A stretch of 64,000 nt of DNA, taken from the NCBI GenBank assembly GCA_963931865.1, contig OZ007512.1, forward strand, positions 10,983,160 to 11,047,159. The letters run 5' to 3'. The notes beneath the pieces were generated by a model. The model was not told where the DNA came from. It saw only the letters and a list, made by a program, of their open reading frames with translations, and made no database searches. The stretch is from Axinella damicornis (Eukaryota > Porifera > Demospongiae > Axinellida > Axinellidae). Numbering within the stretch: position 1 is the stretch's first letter; every line of letters starts with the position of its first letter. Position numbers and translations under genes: made by a program. Below are positions 13,194 through 27,700 of this stretch, piece by piece.

Positions 13194-16100
13194 AGTGTGT
13201 GCGTGGAAGAGTATGTACATATAACCAGACATACTGCATGTGCTTCAAATGGTGGCACGTGAGGAGAATACACAACAGAATGTTTACTACATACATGTGG
13301 CTGCTGTTGATGGAACAAATATGATTCATCATTGTAGGATGACTTTTCGTCGCTGGAGCCACAAGAACATGGCGACATGGTTGAGCAAGACTACATAGCC
13401 AAGGACAATGAGAGAAGGGACCAAGAGGTGAGTGAGAACTAATTCGTATCTCTGTGAGTGACTTGCGGTTAAAGAATTTGATTGTGGACCATAGTCCCAG
13501 GTTCAAATCCCACCCATTGCATCACAGGATAACCTCTCCTCCCCTTGTGAGACCAGCCTTTGGCTGAAAGAGCTTGGAGGTGAAAACTAATTATCTCGCT
13601 TTATTGCCCACTGTATATCGCTATGCAACTTGCGACTCCAAATCCGTAGCTCTTTGATGTGTTGTCATGATCTTGCTACTCGCACAGACCTGTGGTCAGG
13701 ACGTGATCAGTGCAATTGAAGACCTGGACGGACTAGAGATGCTGACCGCACTACTGGAGTCAGGAGCCAAGATCAACCTTCCAACGAACGTAAGATAGTG
13801 ACCACATTCCCAATCCTTGTAGAGGTATGACAGTACAGTCCCATTCCTAATCCTTGTAGAAGTATGACATTAGTCCCATTCCCAATCCTTGTTGTGGTAA
13901 GACAGTACAGTCCCATTCCTAATCCTTGTAGGGATAAGACAGTAGTCCCATTCCCAACCATTGTAGAGTTAAGACGTCGCTTTCCCAATCCTTGTAGGGG
14001 TAGGATAGTCCCATTCCCAATCCTTGTAGGGGTAAGATAGTCCCATTCCCAATCCTTGTAGGGGTAAGGTAGTCCCATTCCCAATCCTTGTAGAGGTAAG
14101 ACAGTGTAGTCCCATTCCCAATCTGATGTACATAAAACCACATGTTTGATGTTAATTCAGGATGGATCCTACCCAATCCATTGTGCCGTTGCCACCGGCA
14201 ACCCTGACAAGATTCTCCTCATGCTGAACAGCAACGTCGAAGTCAATGCTACCAGAGCAGTACGTGGGGTCAAAGTTGATGTATTACATTTATTGTACGT
14301 TACAAATTGTGCTGACAACATGATCATAGGCGGCAGCCCATGGGGAGGGGGCAGTGACTCCACATCATGATATCGATGGAAGATGGCTGGGGTTCCTCAC
14401 CAAAAATAATCAACATTATTGTGATGCTTATAGAATAGAATGTCCAGATTTGACCCTTTTGTTCATCAGTTTAGCCACACAGACAACTTGTAACCCATAC
14501 CATCCATTGTGTGCTCTATCCAATTAAATGAAAAGTAAAATCCAACTGGGTAGGTGGGGCTCAAGCTACGCCCTTAGTATTTGCAGCCTTCCAGCTTGTG
14601 CCATCTTACTCGTAGCAGACCATGCACTGTATTTCATTTCTGGAGTTTTACTGGAGATTACTGGAGATTACTGGAGATTACTGGAGATTACTGGATTACT
14701 GAGGATTACTGTTACTGGAGGATTTTTTGCTCCTTCCCTAGGATGGTAAAACTGCTCTTCATGTGGCCTGCATCAAGCAAGACTTTCAGATGGTACAAAT
14801 TCTAGTGGAGAGGGGAGCAGACGTAGCGGCACAAGACCAGGTGTGTAATGGACTATAATTGATAGGCCACAGATTACTAGAGATTACTAGAGATTACAGG
14901 AGATTACTGCAGATTACTGGAGATTACTAAGAGATTACTGGAGATTACTAGAGATTACTGGAGATTACTAAAGATTACTGGAGATTACTAGAGATTACTG
15001 ATTACTAGGGATCATGTCTTGCCCCACAGCAAGGATTCACGTGTCTACATTATAAGGAGTCACTGGAATCAATTGACATTGTTGCCTACTTGGTACACAA
15101 TGGAACGCCACTTGATATGCCAAGCAAGGTATGTTGTGTATGTGTTGTGAGGTAAGCAGTATGATGTAGTGGGATTGTCATTGATGATGTAGGGTGGCCT
15201 TAATTAGAACTGCATCAGTAAACGAAAACTTAGCTAGCCTTGTACCCAGGCCCCACCACGCCTGAGAAAGAGAGGGCCTGGTATCCACCGTTTGTGCATG
15301 TGCCAGGAAAATCGTGGACTACCATGTCCATCCGACATTGTACTACCGCTATAATTATGATCCGTGCAGCTTTCCTAAGCAATAATGGAGTTCGAAGATT
15401 GAGCGCTCCCCTGTGACCTTCATTGTCCTAAGTACTCCATACGTGTCTCCAGGCAGAACAGGAAGCCTGCATTTCAGCCGTTTACACAAAGTAAGACAAT
15501 TTTGTTTGCTCACCGACCGACCCGTGTGCTATGAATTCGAAGGATTACCGTTCATTGTTGACTGTAACACACGCACTAACAGTGGATACCAGGCCCTTTC
15601 TTTCATGGGTGGGGCGGGGCCTGGTTACGAGGCTAAAGAGAACTATGATGTCACTATTGTATACCGTGCGTAAATAAAATGATTGTGCAATTCACTGGCA
15701 TTAAAATGGAGCCCATTGCCGAACCATTGCTGTCACTGTGCCGGACTTACGCTGCAAAAAAAAAGCTCAGGAAGGCCAAAATGCAGCTCTGTAAGACCTA
15801 AACACAGCTCCGGTAGGTCTGTAAGCGAGTTAAGCGTTGCTGCTTTTCGAAAACTGAAACCCAGCGCTCTACACAAATTTTGCTTCTACGAAAGACATTT
15901 TCCGATTCTCAGAAGAAGCCTTCTTGGTGAAACTGCACCACAGATGTGTGCCGGAGAATTGTTCTGAGGGTCATTATCTTTTTTAAGACGCGCACCATTA
16001 TTGATGTGGGGCAGGTGTGTGTACATGTATGTTTATGCTTGCCATTTCCAGGACAGCTACTTGACTCCTCTACTGGTGTGCTGCTTCGCTGGAGAAGAGG

Positions 16101-19100
16101 CATTTGAGGCCGCCTGCCACCTCGTCACCAGGGGTGCCAGCGTCAATGGATCACCAAATGTATGTCCATAGCAATAATATTATCATAATGTCACAAAAGA
16201 GCTCGCTATGAAAAATTTTTTTTCGAATTTTGCACCCACTTCTGGTACAATTGTGGGATCAATTCGCAACACCTTCCCACCAAACCTACATGTACCCAGT
16301 GTGTGGCTATGTCACCTCCTATACTTTCTTCACTGGTACAGGCTGATATGAAGCCGCTGATCACCGCCAGCGAGGAGGGCCATGTGAGGATGGTGGAGCT
16401 ACTGCTTGCCAATGGAGCAGACGCTAACATGTGTGATCAGGTGTGTGTATATTTGCTGCAGCTGCCATTCCTTTATTTATGACATCATCATGACATCATT
16501 GTGACAGCATTGTGACATGACATCATCATGACATCATCATGACATCATCATGACATCAGTCGGTATGTTGTATAGGCATTACCTCTATGCTATCAGAGGT
16601 CTGATTTGGTGTGTGTGTGTGTTTGGTGCCAGCTACAAGTCTTGATTATTTATGAGATCATCATGACATCATTGTGCATGACGACATTATCGTGTCATCG
16701 GTCAGTGTGTTGAATACATTGTTTCCTAGGCTATCCCACATCCTTGCAATCAGGTGTGTGTGTTTTTGACATGCATGATCTCGTCCTTAACCATGACATT
16801 GTACTACAGATAGTGCCCATACGTATGTACCCAAACTGGCTATTTATCGCCATAGCTACACGATTGGACTTTGGCACAGTGATTTGTGTGTCACAGGAAG
16901 TCGAGTGAAGCAAAATTAGCTGTGGTGTCCCATAGGGATTTTCCCCAAAGTTTTCCATGATTTGAGTCAAAATTCAATCTACGTACTGGACATCATTTGA
17001 AAGCTCCATTCATACTGATCACAATGGTGCAAATCCCAGCCTCTCATAGCTCAAACATTTGTCCTAATTCCTACTCTGTATATCAATTGTCAGTGTTGTT
17101 ACACTCCTGGTATAGGAAAAACTGTGCCGCATAATAAACCTCATAGCTCGCAGGAAAGGCCTACAGAGATTCTGACTGCATCGTCGTGATCGCTGTCATG
17201 CAGTTAGACAAACGCATAATAAGGAACTCACCTTGGTAGTGGAGATACCAGCGATTTTGTCGTGCCATCAACCGCCATTGCTCGATCGCTCTCTTCGACG
17301 TTGGTTGCTAGTACAGTCTCACGAAGGCCCTACAAAGATTCTGACCACACAGCTGTGATTGCTATCGATCACTGACGCTTACATGCCAAAACTCACCATG
17401 CTGGTGAAGTTGTTAGCACTGTTAATTAATAAGTTTTTGTCTTCCCTTTGGACGGCATTGCTAGCTCGATCGACTCGAATGGTCCCCACGTGACATGTGT
17501 GTATGAACTGCAATACCTAGCTTGCGTGACCAGTGATTTGCAATGCGGCTACCAGGAGTGTGGTTGCCCCTCGTATGAAATGAGATATGAAGCTGGGGGT
17601 TGTTCCATTGTGGCCAGCACGAAAGGAGCTTTCAAATGACGTCTTTAAAATGATTGATATTTTCGGTTACATTTTTGCCAAAAATCGCACTCAACCAAAG
17701 GCTATAATCCATGGTTTTGGGTCAAAATTCAACCTACAGCAAAATGGACATCCTTTGAAAGCTGATTTCATGCTGATCACAGTGCTGCAAATCCCGGCTT
17801 CATATCTCCTTCCTAGCCCAAGATATCTAGCATAGTACTTAGCTCAAACATTTGACCCAAATTCCTACTCCGTATATCCATTGTCTATGTTGTACGAAAT
17901 GAGATATGAAGCTGGGGATTGTGCCGTTGTGGCCAGCATGGAAGGAGCTTTCAAATGATATCTTAGAAAGGATTTTTATTTTTGGTTACATTTTTGCCAA
18001 AAATCGCACTTGACCATCCATGCTTTTTCATGATTTTGGGTCAAAATTCAACCTACAGCAAAATTGGTATCATTAGAATGCTCCATTCATGCTGATCACA
18101 ATGGCGCGAATCCCAGCTTCATATCTCATTCCTAGCCCAAGATACCTAGCATAGTAAATAGTGTGGCAGGCCTATACATGTACGTATATAGCCTCATTCC
18201 CAGACGTTCTACACTGTCAGTTTATCCTTGCATACTGTAAGCCATCATAAACTGGATGTGTAATGCCCTCCACAACCAGTGGCAGTGCATGTGCATGTGC
18301 ATGTAGCAAACAGAACTCTAATTTCTTTGCTGGCTTCACTGTGTATCCTTGGTGTGCTGTAGCCTCGTACCCAGGCCCTCACGTGGAACGCGGAAGAGGG
18401 CCTGATGACACTTGGCAAAATTCCCGTATGTGCTCAGTCAGCATAATTGCGCAAGCGATTACATTCCTTACTTGGATGCATTTGAATCACGCGGAAGGTA
18501 GCTGTTGGTGATGGCTAAGTAGAAAGTCCTTGCCAAGGAGCGACCAGAGGTGAGTCTTGAAGGCTAGAACAGTGGTTTTATCAAACGGCTACACTTTTCA
18601 CAGGGTAAAGAATGTAATTACTACGCAATGATTGGCAATGGACGAACGTGATTCACCTACCCGAAATCAAGACTGCTGAGCTCAGCACATACGGGAATTT
18701 TGCCAAGTGTCACCAGGCTCACTTCCGTGTTTCACGTGTGGGCCTGGGAACGAGGCTAGGTGTGCTCATGCAGTACTGAGCAGCTGGATGCATTGTTCAC
18801 CAATTCCATATCGTCATGATTACTGGTCTGACCTGCTCATAAATATTACGTGGTTCATGGACATGGTTCAATCATATTGCAGTGGTTTGTAATCCATTAT
18901 ACTACCTACTAATCTGATGAATATTACCTCTTGGATAGGATGGCAACACAGCACTGCTCAAAGCCTGCCTTAGTAACCATCCTGAGGTTGCCGAGCGACT
19001 ACTTCAAGGGAGGTCTGCTGCCAATGTGAATGCAACCAACAGCGTAAGTCAAGCAAGCAAGCAAGCAGCTAAACCGTCAGTAGTTATTCAGACAAGGCAG

Positions 19101-21716
19101 GAAAGGAAGGACACTGTTTGAGGGGAGGAGGGTTGTCTTCAAGACACACACGTGTCTTTCAGGCTAGGGAGGAGGGAGTGTGTGAGGGAGGAGGGAGTGT
19201 GTGAGGGGAGGAGGGAGTGTGTGAGGGAGGAGGGAGTGTGTGAGGAGAGGAGATACGTAGTGTGTGAAGGGAGGAGGGTGAGGAGGGAGTGTGTGAAGGG
19301 AGGAGGGAGAATGTGAGGGGCAGAGCATGTATGAGTGGAGGAGGGAGTGTGTGAGGGGAGAGGGAGTGTGTGAGGGGAGGAGGCAGTGTGTGGGGGAGAG
19401 GGAGTGTGTGAGGGGAGGAGGGAGTATATGAGGGGAGGAGGGAGTGTGTGAGAAGAGGAGGCAGTGTGTGGGGGGAGAGGGAGTGTGTGGGGGGGAGAGG
19501 GAGTGTGTGAGGGGAGGAGGGAGTGTGAGGAGGCAATGTGTGAGGGGGAAGGAGGGATGAAAAACTGTATAGAGGATATCTCAGAACAAATTTGGATTTC
19601 AGTACTCACTCCAATTATTGGAATGTGCAGATTGCCAGATTCTAGCCACTTCACTTCAGGCGATATCCATCACGATTATGTTCCTCTTCTCTGTTCAGGA
19701 GGGGCTGACCGCACTGATGATTGCGGTGACCAACTCCAACCTGGAGCTAGTGGGACTCCTCTTATCCCACGGTGCTGACGTCAACTGTTCGCGGGTACGT
19801 TGCAGGGGAAGAGTGGAGAGAGTCAGACTAAGTCTTACGTACGTATATACGCATCTTCACACTTCATAAAATGTTTCCGGAACTCAACCGAATGTCGGGC
19901 CACAAACGTAGCTCTGCTATATAAACCTAAGCAAATTCTGGAAGAGCTAGCCAAACTCCATGGGAGTGTATGTATGTATGTACCAGCTCAGCTTTCTTCA
20001 CAAGAACTCTTCCACCTCTTTGAAGGTAATCTTCCGAAGAATCCTTCTGATTCTCTGAAGAATATTCCTTCCAGTTTGCAGCAAAGCTGCCCGCAAATGT
20101 TCTTTCAGAAGAGCGTTCCGAATGACAGCAGCATTAAAGACATGTACCATACTGTTGCAAGAGGAAACTGCTTCCATAAGGTTCATTATACGATCAGCTA
20201 TTTTCAGCCTTCAGCCAAGCTCATCAACTCACTGTGAAAGAGATTTTAACCTGAGGAGTGATTAGTTGCTTCGTAATAAATATCGACGGTATGTTTTGGT
20301 CCACCATGATGCGTTGATGGACCCCGCCCCTGGGGAGTGGCCCCTTTGAATGTTAACCTAATGACATTGATGGAGGTGAAAAGTACGTATTCTCTCCTCA
20401 TTAAATTTTGTGTCTGTATTGAAAATATTTTCAGGTAAGCAAGTTTGATCTTGCTGGAAGTGAAATGCCGATGGAAATGACACCGCTGGCTGACGCTTCT
20501 GCCCGTGGAAGACTCCAGATCGTACAAGTACTGGTTGAGAACAATGCTGAAGTGAATTCCGTTAGCGAGGTGAGCCTTCTAGCAATGAAGTTACTCTTTG
20601 TTCGGTTTGAACTCAATTCTGTAACGTACGGCATGACATTGGTTTGTGTGATGAGGGTATTCTGAAGCAATTCAGTTCATGCCTCCAGTCCATTCAGTGT
20701 CATATCGTATCTGTGCTGTAACGTATTCTGTGTCCCATGTCCATTTTATAGCCTCATGTCTGGAGTCCATACTGTTTAAAGTGGCCACCTGCCCAAGAAA
20801 TGCTGGCCCCATGACGACCACTGTTAACACATCATGAGCTTTACGTATTTCTTTGCTGTCTGTTTGCAGAGAGCCTTTCCTCCCATTGCGTTTGCTGTTC
20901 TCGGAGGACACATCAGCATAGTGGAGTACTTGCTCAAGCAGAATGACTTGGATGCAAGCTTGAACGGGGTAGGCAAATGTTTGTGTACGTAATACGTACG
21001 TGCACGTGATGTATCTATGTACAATAATTATGTGCCCATCTCACCGAAATCCATCAACCCATTAGCACTGCTGTGTGATGCGTGTCTATTAGCCATTTCC
21101 AATTGCAACAGTTTCTTCCTCCCTCATTACTGCAATGTGTAAGGGCACTGAGAGCTATTGTTGTATAGGGTGGCTATATGGCATTTCATTGGCTTTTTCG
21201 ACTGTGTATGACAGGCTATCAGTAAATCCCTTTTAATATTTGGGGTGACTGTAGTTGCTTTCTTGAAGCAATGTAATATATTCCTCTTCTATCTCTCTTC
21301 AGCTTTCACAGCCCTTTGTGCTCGCCGTCAAGTCTCAGAATCGTGAATGTGCCGACTTGCTCGTTGCTAGATACAGAGGCATTGTAAGTGTCCACAAGGT
21401 TGCATGAGAGGCTTGTTGGAACTTTCACTAGGGAATTGGTTTGTGTCTCCACAGGACCGACTGCTTGAAGATGCTACACAGAGCAGCATGCATGAGCTGG
21501 TGGAACATGTACAGCTGTACAGGCAAATGGTGAGGTGGTGTTTATTCCTCAGTCATTCCAATCTCATAAAGTGTACGACTCGGAAGTTGCTGACGAACAC
21601 ACAATGAGGAAGAGACATAACTCTTGACGATAATCTCGGTCACCTACACTCCAATGTATTGTGCTCACAAGCCTGATGATCAAGCCTTGATACCGTGTAC
21701 CTGGTGGGACATAAAT

Positions 21717-21755
<39 letters not shown>

Positions 21756-24700
21756 CGGTCTGTCTGTCTGTCTGTCTGTCTGCCTGTCTGCATATACCCA
21801 TACCTGTTGTGGACGTGTACACATGTAAGCACATCGACTGTACTCCCTTCAGTCGATCACAAACGAGCAACTTACATTTGAACCATACTTTATGCCATAT
21901 ATAGGACTCCAATGTACAAGCCACTCCTGTTCAGCTGCAGGACAATCCAACTCCTCCACCTCCGCAACAAGTTACACCCTCTGAAGCATTCGCCCAGCAG
22001 CAACAGTTACCAAAGCAACAATCACCACAGCAACAGTTACCACAGCAACAGTTACCTCAGCAACAGTTACCACAGCAACAGTTACCACAGCAACAGTTAC
22101 CACAGCAACAGCCGTTTCCACAGCAGAAGTTACCTCAGCAACGGTTACCACAGCAATGGCTACCTCAGCAGCAGCCACCGCAGGCTGCAACAATCCTTTC
22201 TCCTCAAGATGAGCCGCTGAATGACTTTTCCGATGAAGCTCTCAGTCAGTTTGAACAACCATTACAACAGTTTGGAATGCAAGGGCAAGCACACTCTCAA
22301 CCACAAACTGTGCTATACAATTTTGAAGAAATGCCTCCAGTTGGTGATGAAAGAACTAGCGTGCATGTCCCAGTGCCATGGCAACAGACTCTAGATGGAT
22401 CACAGACGCAGCGATCCCCAGCTTCCCAGGAGATGCCTCAACAAACGGACTTTGTCCAGAAACCTCAACCGAAAGATCTGCCACAGCTTTCTCGTACTGA
22501 GAGCACCTCCCTGCAAGCCAGTGTACAGCGTGGGCCACCCATGTCCCTGCGACAAGCTGCCGACGTCGCTCAGACACAGATGGGCAATGGAGCTGTACCT
22601 GGAGGGGATGAAACCAGTGGCCAAGAGGTAAGTATGAAGCCTCTGATAGGGACACATGATATGACTTTCTACAAAGGACGATTTTCAATTGAGTTGCTAA
22701 TTAATTCCTTTCCCTATACATGTAGTTCTAACACATTTTGAACCTCCGAACCGACTCTCTCTCCTGAATTTATAGTTCCCCCCAATAGTGTCCTCATTGT
22801 AGAGAGGTCCACTGTAATTGCTGTGGTGTTTCAATATTGTTAGGCCGTACCAAGATTAGGTTATTGGATCCTCTGTACTTACTGTTCTGAGCCACGTCCA
22901 ATCACTCACTTGAGATTATGTACTAGGCTTTTCACTACAAGCTACAGAACATTGGGCAGGGCCTGGGAACACTGTGGGAAATAGAGCTGCAGTGGACAGA
23001 TACGTATAATGTTGTATTTCTTTCAGGTGGACAAGAGCTTGTTTGAACCCCGACCAAGATCTCCACCCCCTGCAGTATCTCCCAACCCTCAGCCCCATCC
23101 TGCTCCTCTGCCCGTAGCGGTGAGTGATCGAGTGGGTGGGTGGGTTGGTGGGTGGGTGTGGGTGGGTGTGGGTGAGTGAGTGGGTGAGTGAGTAGGTGGG
23201 TGGGTGAGTGGGGTGGGTGAGTGAGTGAGTCGGTGGGTTGGTGAGTGGGTGGGTGGGCTGGCTTAGTCAGGGCTGGTGTGGAGCCCCCGCTTTGATCTCG
23301 AGAGAGTCAAACTATGAGTCAAGTGCTTAATGCTGAGATTTGAGTTTGGCTGCCTTTGACTGCACAATATGCCCTCGGTATGCTTCAGGTGCTACCATTC
23401 ATATCCTACATGTATGTAGAAATATGTCTGTATCTATATATAGTTCCTAAAATATTATGCATACATTCACTACCTGCACATCAGCTCCAGGCACCAGACC
23501 TATCACAGCACAGTATGGTTGAGATACTCCACGAGTTTGCTCAGATCTGCATTTCAGCTGCTGTTAGACACGGAGGCGTAAGTTCATATGGTGATTATGG
23601 ATATTTAGGTGACTTGTAACCCTAATCGACCCATCATGGTGCAAGCTTTACACTGCGGTATAGTGGGCACATCCGTGAAGTAGCATCATTCCCATCCCGT
23701 TCCATCCTCGATCCAGTCTTTGATCGCTTGCAGTATGCAAATAATATGGTGGGAGAAGGGCTGGAGATCTGGTCACATGTACACCCATGGGAGAGGTGGT
23801 GCCAAAACGTAATTATTCCCATTTTGCATGAACCCATCCCTAGCATCATGAACAACGAACAGTACTGATTGGCCACCTTACGAAATTATTGCTCTGACCT
23901 TCAGCACTCGGACGGGCGTTACAAGAAAGGGCTTTGAGATTCTTCATCAGGTACCACCTACCATCTGTCTTCTGCCTGACATCACCACACATGACCACAT
24001 CTCCCAGGCTTTCCCCACTGTATTTGTATACTGCAAGCGATCAAAATGGCCTGGGAACGATGCTGTCTGAGAACTACATGCGCATAATCAAGATTAATTT
24101 CTCTGTCCCATTTCCTCTCAATCCCGCAGCATGAGTGGCTGATTGACAAGGCAGCAAGAACAGACTACAGTCACCTTCTGGAGTTCTTTATGCAGTACTT
24201 TGAAAACTCAGCTGTAAGCAAGACCTGCTCCTTCTACCACAGTGCGTGGGCGTTCCTTTGATGTACCGCGGAGGATAAATCGCATAACCTCTGCTATGAC
24301 GTCATAGCGGAGGTTATGTGATTTATCCTCCGCGGTACATCAAAGAATCGCCACGCTGTGCTGAGAATCAGAGAGTTGTAGCTGTCTAGCAGCCGGATCC
24401 AGCTACTAACTTGACTTGGAGGTTATGTCTGTGGTAGAAGCCGGATCTACTACGTCGACGTGGAGGTTATGCGGTTTATCCTCCTTTGGAAAGTTTAGCC
24501 TCGGCTTCGCCTCGGCCAAACTTTCCCGCAGAGGATAAATCACATAACCTCCGCGTCAACGTAGTAGATCCTATACATCTATAGTACATCCTGAACAAAA
24601 GATGCGTGCAGATGCAGAGATCCATCCGTGTCCAAACGCTTGCAGACGTTCAATCAGCTGCACGCAGCCGAATGCAGACGTACGCACGCAGACGCACGCA

Positions 24701-27700
24701 CGCACGAAGACGCAAACGCATCGAATGCAACGGATGCACGCAGACGAACGCAGACACAAACACACACAAATGCAAACGGACGCACACAGACACAAACAGA
24801 CGTTAACGGCCACTGCTGGACGAACGCATGGCACACTGCGTCCAGTGCGTGGGCAGACGCAACCACAAGACGCGTCCGGACGCTAGACATTTGTTCAAGG
24901 ACTTTCGGGGTGTACTATATACATATGTGCTCAGATATTTACCACCTCACCACAGCTCTCATCATTAGTTAAGATTTTAAACTGTATGTGTACTGACGGT
25001 GGGACGGGACTAGTGGCATACGTACCCATACGTACCCTAGTACTTGCTTGACCTTTGACCTTGGGTTAATGTGGGAAGCAGGGCTCTGTATTGATCTTCG
25101 CCAGACGCACTATCGCACAAGGCTAGACTGTTGGTGTGTTGCAGTAAGGAGGTTTACGCCAGACTCTTGTAGACACAGTTCTTCACTGCTGATCAGAGAA
25201 CTGTTGTTCTCTGAGCTAACATGAATGCCACAAGTGCGGTGAGACTTCAGCACGGGTGCCAGACTCATGTGGATGTGTTACGTGAACTATTTGTTTACTA
25301 CGGCACATCAGAGTTCAAAGTCTAATTTTTACCACTCCTCATGTCAGCACCCTGCCATAGGTACATGTATGAGGCTACTACTTGAGGTGCTACCTTTCCT
25401 CAGGGACCCAAACACGGCAGTTGTACATCATTCAGTAGCCATTCAGATGTGCTATGTACAAACATGATTATGTGATGAATTTTGATGCATTTTACATTCC
25501 ATAGGAGTTTGCTCGTGATGGTAATCTTGTTGCTGAGTTCATTGGTGGAGCCCCCTCCCCGTTCAACTTCCTGCTGTCAGGGTGTCATGTCACCAGGGTG
25601 AGTGGTTGAGAAATAATTAACCCCCTCCCCACTCAACTTCCTTTTTGTTGGGATGTCAGGATGAGTGGAGCCCCCTCCCCTCTCAACAACTTATTGGTGT
25701 GAGTGGTTATGATAATTAACCCCCTCCCCACTCAACTTCCTGTTGTTGGGGTGTCATGTTACCATAGTATAATCTTCATTGGTTAGAGCCCCCTACCCAT
25801 GCACTCAATTTCTTGTTGTCTGGGTGTCATGTGACCAGGGGGAGTGGTTATCATAATCATTGGTGGAGCCCCCCCCCCCCCCCCCCCCCAATAGCAATTT
25901 TTCTTTTGGCAACGGATCACAATCAGCCAGCTGACGAAGGTGCTGTGTGCCCTAGTGTGTCTGCATGAGAGCTAGTGTGGTCCCTACTGTAAGTTGGCGG
26001 CGAGATTCTTCAACTTACACGCAAGGAGCGATAGTGTCCATTTTGCTGTGGGCCTCATGAAGGGAGAGGTGGTAGTAGGCCACATCCTCGAGAGTTGTCG
26101 TATGAGTTAGCTATCCAGGGTACGTAGCTTGGAGAGTGTGGGGTGCTAGCGCTTCTGCACACTCCGTTGTAGTGTCTTGCTAACTTGCGAACACAAATTG
26201 ACATGTCAGCAATTTTGACACGTGTATCAAGCATGTAATTGGTGTGAGATGAAAGTACGTATGTGCTTCTACATGTACTTGCCAATTTTGGCCAAAAATG
26301 ACTGATGAAAATGGACCAATGAACCAAAATTGGTATTGGAAAGGAACGTTGCGCTAGGTACGTACGTACGTATATGCCTGAGATATAAAGCTGGGAATTG
26401 CGCCATTGCGTTCAGCATAAAAGTAGCTTTCAAATTATGTCCTTAAAATGAATTTTAATTTCGGTCACATTTTTGTCAAAAATCACACTCAACCAAAGGC
26501 TATAATCCATGGTTTTTCGTGATTTTGGGTCAAAATTTAACCTATAGCAAAATGGACGTCATTTGATAGCTCTTTTCATGCTGATCACAATGGTGCAAAT
26601 CCCAGCTTCATATCTCCTTCCTAGCCCAAGATACTTAGCATAGTACTTAGCTCAAACGTTTGACCAAATGCCACATATATCCATTGTCAAGAAAGACGTG
26701 TATTGAATGAGGTATGAAGCTTGGTATTGTGCCATTGAGATCCACATACACGTTGTATCGCATGATTTCATTGGCCAATCAGATCAGCAGTATTAAACAA
26801 ACTGAAACCAAGGATTGGAGACTGCTGTTAAAAATGGATTTTTGTGTTGTTGTCAATATCAGCAGCCTGGTGTTTTCCAACCACTCTGGATGTGACGTCA
26901 CCACCCTATACGTGTGGGATAGTACTAAACTTTGATCTCATTAAAAGCACTTAGACTAAACAAGCTGTTGTTGAGTTACTCTGTAAGTGAACCTGAAAAT
27001 TGGTTGGTAGGGATTGTCCCAGGGAAGGTCCCACAGCTACATTGTAGTCTCCACCACAAATATTGGACAGTTGTACCAGGTCATACTGCACATCCACATG
27101 GTAAAAGCACTTACGAAGATTCTGACCACACGGCCGTGATCGCTGTTGTTCACTGACGCTTACATGCCAAAAACTCAGTGACACTGTGCTGGCAAAGTTG
27201 TAAGTGCTGTTATAATTTCGTGTCTTCCTTTTCAGGTTGCCGTTGCTAGCGATCGACTGAGCGTGGTTGCCACGTGGCATGTGCGTTAATTGGGAATAAC
27301 TGCGATAGTTAGCTTGCACTACGGCTAGTCGCAGCCGGCGTTGCAATGGCTACCAGGAGTGTGGTTGCCCCTCGAAGCACTTGCAGTAAATGAATGTGCT
27401 CCTACTAATGAAGGTACCACCACACTTGTTGAGCGTATGTGGACGGGGTGTGGACTACTCACCCCACCCCACCCCACGTTGGGGATTAAACAGGGAAGGG
27501 AATACGCTTAATCCTCTCACCAGATCTTTCTGATCTAGTTCCGACTTTCATAATATTGGCTCCATCCCTGGCTACATGCTTGCTCCATACACCAAGACAC
27601 AAACAAGGAGCGTGGGCTAAGAATTACAGTTTCAATTTTGTTTTTCACAGGCTGATTTTGAGAGTGTGTTGAATGACATTGGAAGGCCGGAGTTTCCTGA

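Noticed and set aside
19139..19654. 171-codon minus-strand Ser/Pro/His frame
   Set aside because: Translation of the 20-bp minisatellite, repetitive in all frames.
23904..23951. Candidate exon between gene A exons 24 and 25
   Set aside because: In the required phase it hits a TGA. Exon 24 joins 24130 directly in phase 0, as the homologous exons do in gene B.
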